A DNA stretch of 64,000 nucleotides from Lineus longissimus (GCF_910592395.1 NC_088318.1:12834349-12898348), one strand, 5' to 3'; counted from the first letter of the stretch, positions 1 to 28,534 are shown. Numbers and translations are program-made. The notes: generated by a model from the letters alone, not told the origin.

Positions 1-3000
1 GTACGGAATCTTTGCTTCGCTTGTGCTTGCGAGAACAGGCGGCCGCTGGCTATCGCTGAAGGTAATCATGAGGAATATGTTGTCTGCAATGTCTTTACCG
101 AAGAGGGAAAGAATAGAATCGAAGATGTACTTCTGGGTTGGGGTAAGTCTGGGAAGTGATGACTGGGCCACGAAACCAATAGCATCGATGTGATCAACAC
201 CGTATTCCTTCCTTCGGAAGAGATGTCCGATTGATTCTATGATTAGTCTGTCATTGTTAATCCCTCCTGTGTCTCCAAACCCTGGTGTGTCAATGATCGT
301 CAGTGTGAAGGGTATCTTAAAGATGTTGTGATGATAAATTGTGTAGACTGTGATCATCTTAGTTTGGCTCTGGTGCTGTGTTTCAAATAGCCCACTTTCT
401 TCCACCAGTCTGAATCTGTTTTCCTCTGTCCACTCCACTCCAATGACATAATTAAATAAGCCATTGATAAGGGTCGATTTTCCTGCTCCAGTTGCCCCTA
501 CCACAAGAAGAACCTTTTCCGGCTTTGGAATGGCTGGCTTAGGCCCAAACTCGTACCTTCGTATTCTTTCTTCCTTGTGCATCATATTCAAATGCAAAGG
601 AACTTGATATAGAGGCATGCCTTTATCTGACGTGACAGGTGTACTAATGCTGATGATATGTTCACGATAAATTTGGCCTCTTGTTCTAGACTCTGTATGA
701 AATGGACCACCAATCTCACTTGAACAGCTGGAGACAGTTGGGGTGTGGGCTTTGATCCGAAGTAAATATGCCGTTGCTGGATGAAGATTCATGAGTGTGT
801 ACTCACGCGACAAACCAGGAACTTCGATCATCTCCCAGTCCAAAACTTCTCGACTGAATACCTTGTATTCAAGGGTGAAGTGAGTAACATGCGACTCATC
901 TGTTTCTGCGTCCCAAACAACGGACATCGATTTTTGCGTAGGTTTTTGTTCAGGAGCCAGCGATGGTGTTCCGGGACATGGTGGTGGTCTCACAACAGGC
1001 AATGATTCAAAAGAGACGGCGCTTTCCGCCAGTTCAGTCGAACCAGGTGCAGTTTGCATGTAGCTTTCACTGCAATCGCCATGGTAAATCTGTCCATCTT
1101 TTGTATTTGCTAAAATACGAATCTGGTACAGAGTGCTCGGTTCAAGATTTTCAATAGTAAACCATGTGTCCGAATTTTCAGTCTGAACGGTTGTCCAAGA
1201 TTCGTCTGGAATTCCATTAGGTTTGTCGCTGATAACTCTGTAGCTGAGAGTGAAGTGTGTTACACTGGAAGCATCCCCGTCCACTTTCCATGCTAGTGTC
1301 AAGGTATTGTGGTTCTCTGGGCCAATGCGGGCTGGTCTACATGGTATTGGAGGCATCTGGTCGGGGCTTGTTTGGAGTACATCAGAGGTGAAGATGATAT
1401 CACTGGTTTGACTCGGAGGGCTCTGCTCTTGAACTGTATTTGAAGCAACACGAAACTGGTAAGGAGTCTTTGGGAGAAGACCTTCAACCGTATAGGCTTT
1501 GTCTGTGTCCTCTGTTTCAACGGTGAACCAGTGATCTTTTTCGCCAGCAACCTTGTACGTCAGCGTAAAGTGGGTAACATGTGAAGGATTTCCGGGAACC
1601 GCCCAAGTAAGCTGGATACAGTTATGTCCAGGAGCTCCCAATGCCTTAGGCTTCTTTGGTATGGGTGGGTTGGAGAATGTTTTCGCTTGCATACTCCCAG
1701 GATCCGTGGTTGTCCACATGGTGTCACTAACACTACTCGGGAGACTTTGACCATAATCTGTATTTGAAGCGATACGGAACTGGTAGGGAGTGTTGGGCAT
1801 GAGGCATTCCACTGTAAATTTCTTTCCCGTGTCGTTTGTCTCAACAGCGATCCAGTGACCTTTTTCTCCAACAATTTTGTAAGTCAAGGTGAAGTGGGTA
1901 ATATTTCTAGTGTTGCCATGTACCTTCCAGCCCAATGTAAGACAGTTATAGCTTGCCGTTCCAGCAACGTATGGTGTGTTGGGTATTGGGAGCCCATGAC
2001 CAGCACTAAGCAGATGACCATAATTGGTTTTCGAGGTTTTTGCTGTCGTTAATTTTGCTATCTTACTTGGTGGACTCTGACCGTCATCAGTGTGGCATGC
2101 AACACGGAATTCGTAAGTAGTCCCTGGGTCAAGGTGTTCAACTCTATAGCTTGTTTCTGCGTCGTCAGTCGTTATGGTCATCCAACTGCCCTTATCGCTC
2201 GACCTCTTATAGGTCAACGTGTAGTGGGTAATGTATGATCGATCCCCCATGACTTCCCACTTTAAGGGTACACTGTCCCAGGTAACGGGCCCTGCAGCGG
2301 TCGGTTTACCAAGCTTTGGGTGTCGAGGTTTCCAATCATTCATATTCCTTGTATGGTTACTGGTACGAGGACTGCATTTCATACTGGTTGTGGAAATGAC
2401 ATCGCTCAGTGGACTCGGAGTGCTCTGATCTCGATCAGTGTTCGATGCAACTCGAAACTGATAGGCGGTGCAAGATTCGAGGTTTCCAATTGTGGTATGC
2501 GAATCTTTCGTATCAAAAAATACCCAAGGGCCTTTTCCCACTTGCTTATAACTTAAAGTGTAGTGAGTAATATGTGCAGAGCCATCAGGAACATTCCAGT
2601 ACAAAGGTACATGATTGTGGCTGACAGAACCGGCAAGTTGTGGTTTGAGGGGACGTGGGGCAATATTTTGAGCATTTCTAATCGTTGTGATGACTTCACT
2701 GAAGACACTTGGTTTACTTTGTTCCCGATGTGTGTGAGAAATAATACCAAACTGATAGCTGGTTTCTGGGCGAAGGTATTTAACAGCACAACTAGTGGAT
2801 GCATTTTCTGTCTTAAAGAGCGACCACTTGCAATTGCCATTGTCGGAGGCATCTTTACAGATGACGGTGAAGTGGGTGATATGCAGGCCGCTACTGTTGA
2901 TTTTCCAGGATAGTGGGACACTTTTGTCGGTAACTATTCCTGCCAGAATAGGTCTATCTGGTACAGGTGCTCTGGTTCCAGGTTTAATGCTTGTACATAT

Positions 3001-4284
3001 CAGGTCGCTAATTAGGCTAGGTGGACTGCTTCCTTTCTTACTATTGGAAGACACACAGAAACGAAAAGAAGTTTCAGCACTGAGGTTACCAATAACGCAG
3101 TTGCATTCGGAACCTTTAGTGTCAAAGGTATCCCATTTCCCTGCGGATCCCAGACTGACACCTTGGTCGACCGCTTTGTAGGTTACTGTGTAATGGGTAA
3201 CAGATGATGTGTCACCATTTACAACCCACATCAGGGGCACACTGGAATGTGTAGGCTGTCCCGCAAGTGTTGGTTTCTCTGGTGCAGGGCCCCTTGATAA
3301 ATTTGGAACGTTCTTAGATGCTTCAATTTCTACGGATTGGTTCCAGGTCGTACTGGTAGTATTGCTCGGCTCACTAGGTGCAACTCGTCCTTTTGCTGTG
3401 TTTGAAGAATCACGAGTCGGAGGTACACTGCCTGGATGTGTTGACGGTCCTGAAAGGGTTTCATGCTGTGGAGTAGGACCCCGAGATGGATCCTTAGCGT
3501 CAATAGTACTGTTCCCGATGAAATCATCCAGGTCGCTTGTCAAACTCCTTCCTTCGGCTTTGTTTGAGGAATCCTGGGACTGAGTCAGAAACTCTTTAGT
3601 TGGCGACCCTGAAAATTGTGAGTTGCCCCTGGATAGATTTTCAACGTAATTGAATGTTTCAACTTCCTCCACCCTTTTTGAAGAATCATCGAATTGAGTC
3701 GGTGGCACACTAGTCAGAGTTTGCAATGCCGAAAGTGGTGAATTGTCCCGGGGTAGATTTTGAATTACCTCAGATGATTCAACTCCTACCATACTGGTAT
3801 CCGTTCCGTTGGTGGCACTTTCCTCATTAGGTGAACTATGTACTTCATTTGGGTTTGAAGTGTCTTGGAACGGAGTCTGCGGATAACTTGCGAGTGTTGG
3901 CGACCCTGCAAGGGGGATAAGACCCCTGGATACAGTTTGCACATCCTCATCAGATGTTGCATCTTGTGCTATATCATTCCTGGTTGTTTTGATGATATTG
4001 CTTAGCTCACTGGGCTGACTTTGGTCTTCTTTTGTGTTTGCAGAAACTTTGAACTGATACGAAGTATCCGGCAGCAGGTCACAAATGTAAAATTCGGTGG
4101 CTGCATCCTTGGTAACTAAGCTTTTCCATGAAGGTGCATTAGGTTTGTCATCAACTGCGCTGTAATATATGATGTAGTTGGTAATATTTGATACATTACC
4201 ATTGACTTCCCAAGAAATTGATAAGCTGGTGTCAGTCACATCAGAAGACAGGGTTGGCTTTTCAGGAATAGGTAGGGACTCCAT
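1..4284 (-). CDS. Multi-fibronectin-III GTPase, partial (C-terminus off the left edge)
   Basis: An uninterrupted frame of 1428 codons on the minus strand, open to the window edge. FN3 repeat 1 (about 4270-3985) is followed by a Ser/Thr/Pro-rich linker (3985-3330), then about eight more FN3 repeats (3290-630) with recurrent ITHFTLTYK, Y-Q-F-R and S-x-P-S signatures; the ninth is weak. A P-loop GTPase follows: G1 GATGAGKS (475-498, residues 1263-1270), G3 DTPGFGD (271-291, residues 1332-1338), and a TFSD motif near the edge where a G4 motif would lie. The ATG at 4284-4282 directly precedes FN3 repeat 1. A pyrimidine-CAG acceptor lies just upstream (exon would begin at 4319), and an AAG|GTAAGA donor at 4634/4633 could bound a 5' exon. 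No signal peptide is seen, so a cytoplasmic protein is likely. FN3 arrays joined to AIG1/septin-like GTPases occur in fish and marine invertebrates; an immune role is only inferred. Confidence 0.85.
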   Translation of the reverse strand, partial: MESLPIPEKPTLSSDVTDTSLSISWEVNGNVSNITNYIIYYSAVDDKPNAPSWKSLVTKDAATEFYICDLLPDTSYQFKVSANTKEDQSQPSELSNIIKTTRNDIAQDATSDEDVQTVSRGLIPLAGSPTLASYPQTPFQDTSNPNEVHSSPNEESATNGTDTSMVGVESSEVIQNLPRDNSPLSALQTLTSVPPTQFDDSSKRVEEVETFNYVENLSRGNSQFSGSPTKEFLTQSQDSSNKAEGRSLTSDLDDFIGNSTIDAKDPSRGPTPQHETLSGPSTHPGSVPPTRDSSNTAKGRVAPSEPSNTTSTTWNQSVEIEASKNVPNLSRGPAPEKPTLAGQPTHSSVPLMWVVNGDTSSVTHYTVTYKAVDQGVSLGSAGKWDTFDTKGSECNCVIGNLSAETSFRFCVSSNSKKGSSPPSLISDLICTSIKPGTRAPVPDRPILAGIVTDKSVPLSWKINSSGLHITHFTVICKDASDNGNCKWSLFKTENASTSCAVKYLRPETSYQFGIISHTHREQSKPSVFSEVITTIRNAQNIAPRPLKPQLAGSVSHNHVPLYWNVPDGSAHITHYTLSYKQVGKGPWVFFDTKDSHTTIGNLESCTAYQFRVASNTDRDQSTPSPLSDVISTTSMKCSPRTSNHTRNMNDWKPRHPKLGKPTAAGPVTWDSVPLKWEVMGDRSYITHYTLTYKRSSDKGSWMTITTDDAETSYRVEHLDPGTTYEFRVACHTDDGQSPPSKIAKLTTAKTSKTNYGHLLSAGHGLPIPNTPYVAGTASYNCLTLGWKVHGNTRNITHFTLTYKIVGEKGHWIAVETNDTGKKFTVECLMPNTPYQFRIASNTDYGQSLPSSVSDTMWTTTDPGSMQAKTFSNPPIPKKPKALGAPGHNCIQLTWAVPGNPSHVTHFTLTYKVAGEKDHWFTVETEDTDKAYTVEGLLPKTPYQFRVASNTVQEQSPPSQTSDIIFTSDVLQTSPDQMPPIPCRPARIGPENHNTLTLAWKVDGDASSVTHFTLSYRVISDKPNGIPDESWTTVQTENSDTWFTIENLEPSTLYQIRILANTKDGQIYHGDCSESYMQTAPGSTELAESAVSFESLPVVRPPPCPGTPSLAPEQKPTQKSMSVVWDAETDESHVTHFTLEYKVFSREVLDWEMIEVPGLSREYTLMNLHPATAYLLRIKAHTPTVSSCSSEIGGPFHTESRTRGQIYREHIISISTPVTSDKGMPLYQVPLHLNMMHKEERIRRYEFGPKPAIPKPEKVLLVVGATGAGKSTLINGLFNYVIGVEWTEENRFRLVEESGLFETQHQSQTKMITVYTIYHHNIFKIPFTLTIIDTPGFGDTGGINNDRLIIESIGHLFRRKEYGVDHIDAIGFVAQSSLPRLTPTQKYIFDSILSLFGKDIADNIFLMITFSDSQRPPVLASTSEAKIPY
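3330..3985 (-). repeat. Degenerate repeats in the FN3-GTPase linker
   Basis: Between the first and second FN3 repeats the protein has a low-complexity linker of about 215 residues. Within it, LSRG/PRD-type turns, a short S-P-L/T-L stretch and a DSSN/DSSK block recur about four times at roughly 40-60 residue spacing, pointing to internal duplication. The frame stays open throughout, so it is read as coding and probably disordered. Confidence 0.5.
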
Positions 4285-4319
4285 GTTCTTCAATGGCCTC
4301 GATCTTTGAAGTAGCAACG

Positions 4320-6406
4320 CTGAAAAGTGGGAAAGACCTTCTAAAATGTATATTCAGCCTGAAGATCCAGGCATACCAGGGCGGTAACGCCCTTAGCTTA
4401 AGAATTAGACCTTTTCAAAAAAAAGGATTTGAACTACGATGTACTTTCGTTCTTGTATTGATAAAGAGAAATACAATTTGAAATATGCGGTTTATAGACG
4501 TATGCTTTAGGTCTTATATACAAATAATCGTGACACTGGCACTTATACACTGGCCGAGAGAACACTGTGACCACCAAATTACTTCCTTTATAAAATAGGG
4601 CAGAAGCTAACTGGCAACCTTTTTGATTCTTACCTTCAAGAGCACTGATATGAGCTACGCATATATGGTGTAAATTTCTGGTGTGGAATATCTTTGGTTT
4701 GCTAGTCACGTTATACTAGACTGCAGAAGTTAGTCGGTCACTGTAATGAAAATATAAAAACTATGTACCGGTACCTTGGTTGCTCACCAAATCAATGGCT
4801 CAATGTGCGACCCCAGTTAAGTTGCAGTCAGTTTCAGTAAGTTGCATTATGTATGAATGAAGATTATATACGTACAGTTCTTTCTCAAATGAACCCCCGG
4901 AAAAATTGTCATTACATGTATACCTATATTGTATGTAGGAGTGAAAGGTATCCTTCTGCAGATACCCACAGCCTTCCATACACATCAGAGGGATTAAAGC
5001 AGCATACCAGAATCCTTCAGTTGTCCCTAAGACACTCAATTACAGGCACTTTTAAACTGTTACACCTGTCAAAGACTGACAAATTACGCTCGACACAGGT
5101 TTTTTCCATACATCACCTTATTTCAACAAACCAATGAGAAGCGCCACCGATTACGCCAGGCCGGGCCAATTAATCGGAACGCGGGTTCGAAACTGCGGGG
5201 AGTTTGCCATGTTTAAAGGGACAACTTGTGTGTGGAGATAATAGGCCTACCCCTGCTCGCCAACATGCGCCGCTACGTGTGTCACACTTTGGCTGGTTTG
5301 GCCATGGGCTATGAATTTCAGAATGCCCACACGATTACATTCTCTTGTGCATTGCAATTAAATGATTTATCAATAATCCTGCTTGGAGACTAAGTCACAT
5401 TCCTGATGGAAGTTACTTCTGCATGAAAAGCCAACATATGTAACGCCCTAGTTGCCCCTTTAATATCAGATTCGATGAACCAGATAGCTTTCATTATATA
5501 TGCTTGATTGTACGTCGATATCCACACAAGCAGAACCAATTTGCCCCAAAATGATTTCAACTTTTCATCATCGTTGGAATGAAAAGCATACACAGTGCCT
5601 GTAAAGGGGGAGTGTCAATCGCGGCGAAGCCAATTTCATACTCCCACTTGCGACCATCGGCATCAGCGTTTTGTATTGTATTATTATTATTCTGGGACAG
5701 AGTTACTCAACATCACAAGAAGGCAATCTTTCTTGTGTCATCGAGTGGTTCCAATACATCAGCCCATATATACCAATACAAGTCTATGACTATTAAACGC
5801 CATGCTTCGGGCAAAAGGATTCATCGAATCTAACATCTGATACAACAGCCTATATTATATACGTGTCTACGCATATACCTCTTCGTTCGCCCTTCAATTT
5901 CACCAGCCACAAAGGATTCGTGCGAATAGAAAAGAAACTGTACCTACCAGTATTGCTTCCCTATATACTATACAAGTCCTACGACTAGGACGGCCGTATA
6001 GGCTACTAAGTATTTTCTCAATTTGATGAGAAGGACGACCTTCTTCGGAGAAGCTATCGTGCCGGCCTGAGATTTATATCAATTATGTGAACAACGGATA
6101 CGGATTCGTTGAATCTGTAGACAGAGCATGCGCTGTTGCGCCAACCAGCTATAGACATATACATAGCCTAGTGACGTCTATAGACTACCACGTGACATAT
6201 ATATCGCTGCTAAAGGAAGAGAGCACTGTCTTAAAACAGTTCAAAATGTTCCCCCAGGCAAGCCTGGAAAATGCCATTACATGTACATTGTACATGTATT
6301 GTCATTCCCTATGTTTATGGTGAAAAATTAAGACATGGTTCTACATAGACCGGACACCTTCAATTAGAGATAAAACGCGCAGAGAATCCTTTCCCTTGGC
6401 ACATTC
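4320..6406. other. Intergenic, no gene seen
   Basis: Short ORFs here have no recognisable domain and no convincing splice frame. The only gene-related signal is the minus-strand AAG|GTAAGA donor with exon edge at 4634, which could end a 5' exon of the FN3-GTPase (314-bp intron to the acceptor before 4319). TACATGTA-type palindromes are present near 6280-6300. Confidence 0.5.
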
Positions 6407-6409
6407 ACT

Positions 6410-7232
6410 GGGTGAGGTCAAGTCTCGAGTAAAATTGGATTGAGTAAAAGTTGAGTTTACTTTTAGTTAACATGAACTCTTTACCCCAGGTTCAGGTTAA
6501 CTCTGAGTAAACTCGGAGTATACTCAAAGTTAACCCAGAGTATACTCAAAGTTAACCCTGATATAACCCTGGAGTAATTCCCAGTAATTGCCTTACCAGG
6601 AACAGATTCCATGAATCCTGAATCTGAGAATCTATGTATTAGTAGGCCACATGCAGTATATCAGTTTCATGCTTCACACAGAGCTGTCTACAATACTCAA
6701 TAGATTTATTTGAAGATGGATAAGGGGAAAAAGAGATTTCGTTGGACTGAAGAGAAGATGCTGTCCAGTTTGAATTACCTCAGGGAGAAACATAACAAGT
6801 TCAAGCTAGTGAAGAGGCACCAGACACTTACTGACTTTTTCAATGATGTCGCTAAAAGCCGGCCTCCTGGTGAAGTTTTCTCGTCTGTCTTGGTCGGCAA
6901 GAGCTACTAGGACAGGCATAAAAAACATGGCTGACAACTTTTCACCCTACAGAACTTTACTCAAGACTTGACTTCTTCCCAAGTAAACTCAGAGTTAACT
7001 CCTGCATTATTCAATTCAGTTTTATCAAAGATGGCGGCTCTGCTTGGGTTGAGTAAACCCTGGGGTATAATTTGAGTAAAACTTTGCACAAATCCAGAGT
7101 TTACTCTAGGTAAATCTGAAGTAAACTTTACCCCGGTTGAGAAGTCAAATATCGGGTATACTGGGGGTTATCTTTACCCTAGGGTAAAAATCTCAGGGTT
7201 ACCTTTACTTTACTCGAGACTTGACCTCACCC
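6410..7232. mobile_element. PIF/Harbinger-like DNA transposon, non-autonomous
   Basis: An 823-bp element bounded by perfect 24-bp terminal inverted repeats (6410-6433 and 7209-7232) that begin GGGTGAGGTC. It is flanked by a 3-bp direct repeat, ACT, at 6407-6409 and 7233-7235. The subterminal 150-200 bp on both sides carry many short palindromic GAGTAAACTC / GAGTTAACTC motifs, as expected for transposase-binding arrays. A short ORF inside resembles a Myb/SANT-like DNA-binding domain, and there is no transposase. TIRs plus a 3-bp duplication plus a SANT-like ORF fit PIF/Harbinger; other cut-and-paste superfamilies are not fully excluded. Confidence 0.8.
6716..6910 (+). CDS. Myb/SANT-like DNA-binding ORF remnant in the transposon
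   Basis: A 64-codon ORF starting MDKGKKRFRWTEEKML, read from the first ATG (the frame is open a little further upstream without an ATG). The spacing of the tryptophan, the acidic pair and the following leucines resembles helix 1 of the Myb/SANT/trihelix-like proteins encoded by PIF/Harbinger elements. It stops after about 60 residues, short of a full three-helix domain, so it is probably a truncated relic. No second domain follows. Confidence 0.45.
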   Translation: MDKGKKRFRWTEEKMLSSLNYLREKHNKFKLVKRHQTLTDFFNDVAKSRPPGEVFSSVLVGKSY

Positions 7233-7235
7233 ACT

Positions 7236-7584
7236 GTCATTCCTAAGGACAGTTTTTCCCGCCATGCCAGGCCTGTTGTAGCAGTTTTTAATGCCTGCGC
7301 CCTTCTTTATATGGAGATAGGCCCCTACACTCCGGCCGCAGTAGAGTGACCCCCTGAGATTTCATATCCGCAATGGCTAATCATCCAACGTCTAAAGTTC
7401 CCCGCCGCCATCTGTGCAGTTCATCATGAGGAGAGACGATCAGAATGACGAAGGTCTCTATAAAACCATAATATATGTATTTACTGGGGTAGGATATTTT
7501 CATGGGGACAATTGAGGAGAGTCCCTTTGACTACGACCAATCAGAACAGTCACCAGGCGACATTTGACCAAGAAACCATGAAAT
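7236..7584. other. Intergenic, no gene seen
   Basis: Spacer between the Harbinger-like element and the foldback-like element. No coding signal or repeat could be supported. Confidence 0.4.
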
Positions 7585-8408
7585 GAAAAAAAGGCATTGG
7601 AAAAAAAGGTACGGAAAAAAAGGCACTAGGTAAAAAAGGCACTGGAAAAAAAGGCACTAGGTAAAAAAGGCACTAGGAAAAAAAGGCACTTGGAAAAAAG
7701 GCACTAGGTAAAAAAGGCACTGGAAAAAAAGACACCAGGAAAAAAGGCACTGGAAAAAAAGGCAATGGAAAAAATGGCACCAAAAAATGTATGGGAAATC
7801 TCTGAGAAATCTCTACTACTGAGATAAAAATAAAAATTTCTATGTGCATTTCTATGTGTAGTTTTTTTCTACATCAACAGAATACTGGGTGGTCCAAAAA
7901 AACGGAACAGCTTATTTTCAGTACCCTCCGACCAGAAAAACTAGCTTGGATAGGCAGGGAATCCTTATAAAAAATAATACAAAGATCATCCGATTTGGTC
8001 CAGTAGTTTAATCAAGTTAGATTCAGGGTTCCCTCACCAATAACCTATTTCTACTAGATACAATAGTTTCACAAGAGTGGCTATTGACATCTTGCAAAAC
8101 ATTCTTGATGAGTCTCATTGCAGTTTTATTGGTGAGAAAGACTTGGAAGCACATTACACATAGCACATTACACATATAGAAATGCACGGGGGGGGGGGGG
8201 GCACCCCAAATGAATTTTGAACCTAGAGATTTCCTGGTGCCTTTTTTACCTAGTATAGCGATTTCCTGGTGCCTTTATTTCCAGTGCCTTTTTCACCTAG
8301 TGCCTTTTTTACCCAGTGCCTTTTTTTCCAAGTGGCTTTTTTACCTAGTGCCTTTTTTTCCCGTACCTTTTTTTCCAGTGCCTTTTTTTCCAGTGCCTTT
8401 ATTACCGT
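7585..8408. mobile_element. Foldback-like element with tandem-repeat arms
   Basis: The left arm (7585-7793) is a tandem array of 15-18-bp units of the form GGCACTGG or GGCACTAGGT followed by A6-A7. The right arm (8226-8408) is the reverse complement of the same array, and a rare variant unit (GGTACGG) sits at matching positions in both arms. A 430-bp A/T-rich spacer with no ORF separates them. Long inverted arms built of short tandem repeats are the hallmark of Foldback-type elements. A G12 run lies at about 8189-8202. No transposase is present. Confidence 0.65.
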
Positions 8409-8913
8409 CTACCGTATATGGTATAGCGTTTGCATTAGCATATTGTTTTAGGTGAATATGCCACACATTGATTGTAGTCTGCAATATTATCATGGGCACT
8501 GTGTAGATTCTAGTACTCCTAGTTTGCATCAATTTTTGTGGAGAGTCCCTTCAGATATATTGTAGATTTCTGATGGACTGCAGTATATCTCTCTCAAACT
8601 GGCCACACTCCGTGAAAGACTCTGGAAAAAAGAACTAACTCAACAACAAGTTGGCAAAAAGGAACAATTTAATTCACTACTGTACTAATGAACTGATTTC
8701 ATCATCAAGCATGATCATTTACAAAATAACTTTCTTCCACCAAATCATTAACAGTGTCAAAGATGGATGGCCATTAACATGAAAAACAAATAAATAAGGT
8801 CCACTTCAACAAGATGGTGTCATTATTACAAATATACATTGTGTCTATGATAAAATTCAGATGTATGCTTTTCTCAATCCCCCAAGAAATCTCCCCTCAT
8901 TGGCTAAACTATT
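8409..8913. other. Intergenic, no gene seen
   Basis: AT-rich spacer without supported coding potential, between the foldback-like element and the TTAA element. Confidence 0.4.
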
Positions 8914-9111
8914 TTAAAGGGGGAATATAGGCAGGAGCAGGGGGGTTGATTTGGCCATCATCACAGTAAGGGCACTGGGTCATGTTTGATTCATTTATCC
9001 TCGTACATGTGTGAATAGTTTTCACTTACTGTGAGATGGGAGAGACCCCTATTGGCGCCTTCATGTAACTGTATCTTGCCTACCCAGCTGCTGCCTATAT
9101 AGTCCCTTTAA
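8914..9111 (+). mobile_element. TTAA-flanked MITE, copy A
   Basis: A 190-bp element (8918-9107) with AGGG...CCCT ends inside TTAA at 8914-8917 and 9108-9111. The ends are imperfect inverted repeats sharing TATAGGCAG(G/C)AGC. TTAA duplications and GGG/CCC ends are typical of piggyBac-type elements. Two more clear copies (10738-10846, about 61021-61234) and one degraded copy (about 12085-12340) are in the window. Confidence 0.7.
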
Positions 9112-10733
9112 GTCAACATCTGAGATTTTACCTCTGTGAACAAGAAGTATTCATCTTTAGTCTCCAATTTGCAATGGCAATCCACTACCCCCAAAACTAC
9201 ACAAACTTACAGTAAATCAATTTTTATTGCACGAAATGAAAGACTGCAAGCATAAATTTAGTCTTGTTTGGCACCTTAGATTCAGTCAATTATACATAAC
9301 CACAGACAATAAAAAGAGCCTGCAGAGGACACCATACCAGAATGATCTGCCATCGAGGTGGTCAAAGGTACGTCACTCATCCATGTGGCATTTGTCCCTA
9401 TAGTAACGTGCAGCATGGTGACATCAACTACGACATATCGACTCTGGCACACTTTGTTGTCAACTTCCCACTTTAACTCTATACTGAAACATTTCAGTAG
9501 AACTCGGATGAGCTGCATATCAATGTTTAACTTGAGCGTTTCTGACCGGCACCCATTTATACAAATGGGTGGAGTTTGGCAAGTTAGACAAAGACACCCT
9601 GCCTAGCGTCTCACACTGACAATAAGGTTAGAACCAGCAGCCCCTAAACTGCTAGCTGAGAGCCAAAGCAACAAGGCCAGAGCGGCTTCTGCTCCCTGAT
9701 CTGGTCTGTACAGTGTATTTATATTTACCTTTATAAGGACTTTCAGGGCGTTTAGTCCAGAGCTGCTCCTGCTCACTGATCAGGACTGTATTCATATTTA
9801 CCTTCATCACTTCACAAACAATAAATTACTACTTTTTTTGTACAAGTATCAACATTAGATGAACACAACAAGCAAGGTTTTCCCTGGCCTTGAATTATAT
9901 CGGCCCACAGACTAGGTGTCAAAACCAAAAACCTGAACATTTTCATTGGCTGCTTTATTTCACTGATGATAGGCCAGCTTCTTCAGTAAACCCAGAAAGG
10001 TTTGTGTCCCTTTTAAATTTGCATTTTTCACCATGGTACGCCAAAGTAGCGATTTAAAAAAACAAGATGGCCACAATGATTTCTGTAATTATAAGACAGT
10101 AAGCAATCTACCCATCAATATTACACTAAAAAATTGACGAACCTGCAGAACTTAAAATCTAGATGGCAGCACCAGTACTTAAAGGTACACTTCCAGTGCA
10201 TTTTCCATTAAAATTAAGTTTTGTTGATTTTCTCCCTAAAACTCATCAAAATAGAATTAAGGACCAATAAAACAATATTTTTGGTGCTATTCCCCCATGT
10301 AGAGAATATTCAATATTCATTTACCCGGGAAATGGCTTTCTCATCACAACCATGGTCCACTTGCCTGCAGGGCCCCCTATTGGCAGGTTCCTCATTGGGG
10401 GGGAATTGGGGGAGGGGAGACTTACGAATCAACAAAAACAACAACCCATGAGCGTATTCAGGTTTTATACCATATCTACAATAGCAATCATGATCGTAGT
10501 GCAAAATAGGCATGTTTATCTACAACACTAATATGTGAAAGCCACCAAGCCCCTTCGTTGTAAACAATTCTGAGCCGATGCCTAGCTACAGGTATCTAAG
10601 AATTGAGAAAATATTTTCGTCGCTACAATATAGACATTTAAACAAAATATCACATCTCTTACGGTTTCAATTAAGACAGACTGCGTAACATATTGGGCAT
10701 GTACTTGACACTGGTCAAGATGTGAGGCTAGGC
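9112..10733. other. Sequence downstream of RSPRY1, no further gene seen
   Basis: This stretch lies 3' of RSPRY1 on the minus strand and may include part of its 3' UTR. TTTATT (AATAAA on the minus strand) occurs near 9955 and 9222, but I cannot say which, if either, is used. Short ORFs here look random. Confidence 0.4.
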
Positions 10734-10850
10734 TTAAAGGGAGTTAATAGGAAGGATAGAGACAGGCCGGAATAAGCTACACAACGCTGCCAATAGGTGT
10801 CTCTAAACCATCAATTGGTCCCCTAGCTCCTGCCTATAGTCTCCCTTCAA
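10734..10850 (-). mobile_element. TTAA-flanked MITE, copy B, in the presumed RSPRY1 3' UTR
   Basis: A 109-bp shortened copy (10738-10846) with TTAA on the left and TCAA (a decayed TTAA) on the right. It shares the CCAATAGG(G)G core and the TCCTGCCTATAGTCTCCCT end with the other copies. It starts 61 bp downstream of the RSPRY1 stop codon, so it should be transcribed in that 3' UTR. Confidence 0.6.
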
Positions 10851-10907
10851 ATATCATCCAGCAGTGAAGTCAGCTGTCCAATTGTCTCTGCGACAAGAAT
10901 CCTGCTG

Positions 10908-28534
<17,627 letters not shown>

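Noticed and set aside
1299-3583. Numerous ORFs on both strands within the first 4 kb
   Set aside because: All are shadows of the open FN3-GTPase frame.
7585-7793. A possible CRISPR-like array
   Set aside because: The units are contiguous simple repeats with no unique spacers, in animal DNA.
8210-8532. ORFs encoding GTGKKGTGKK or FFPVPFFPV repeats
   Set aside because: They are translations of the foldback-arm simple repeat.
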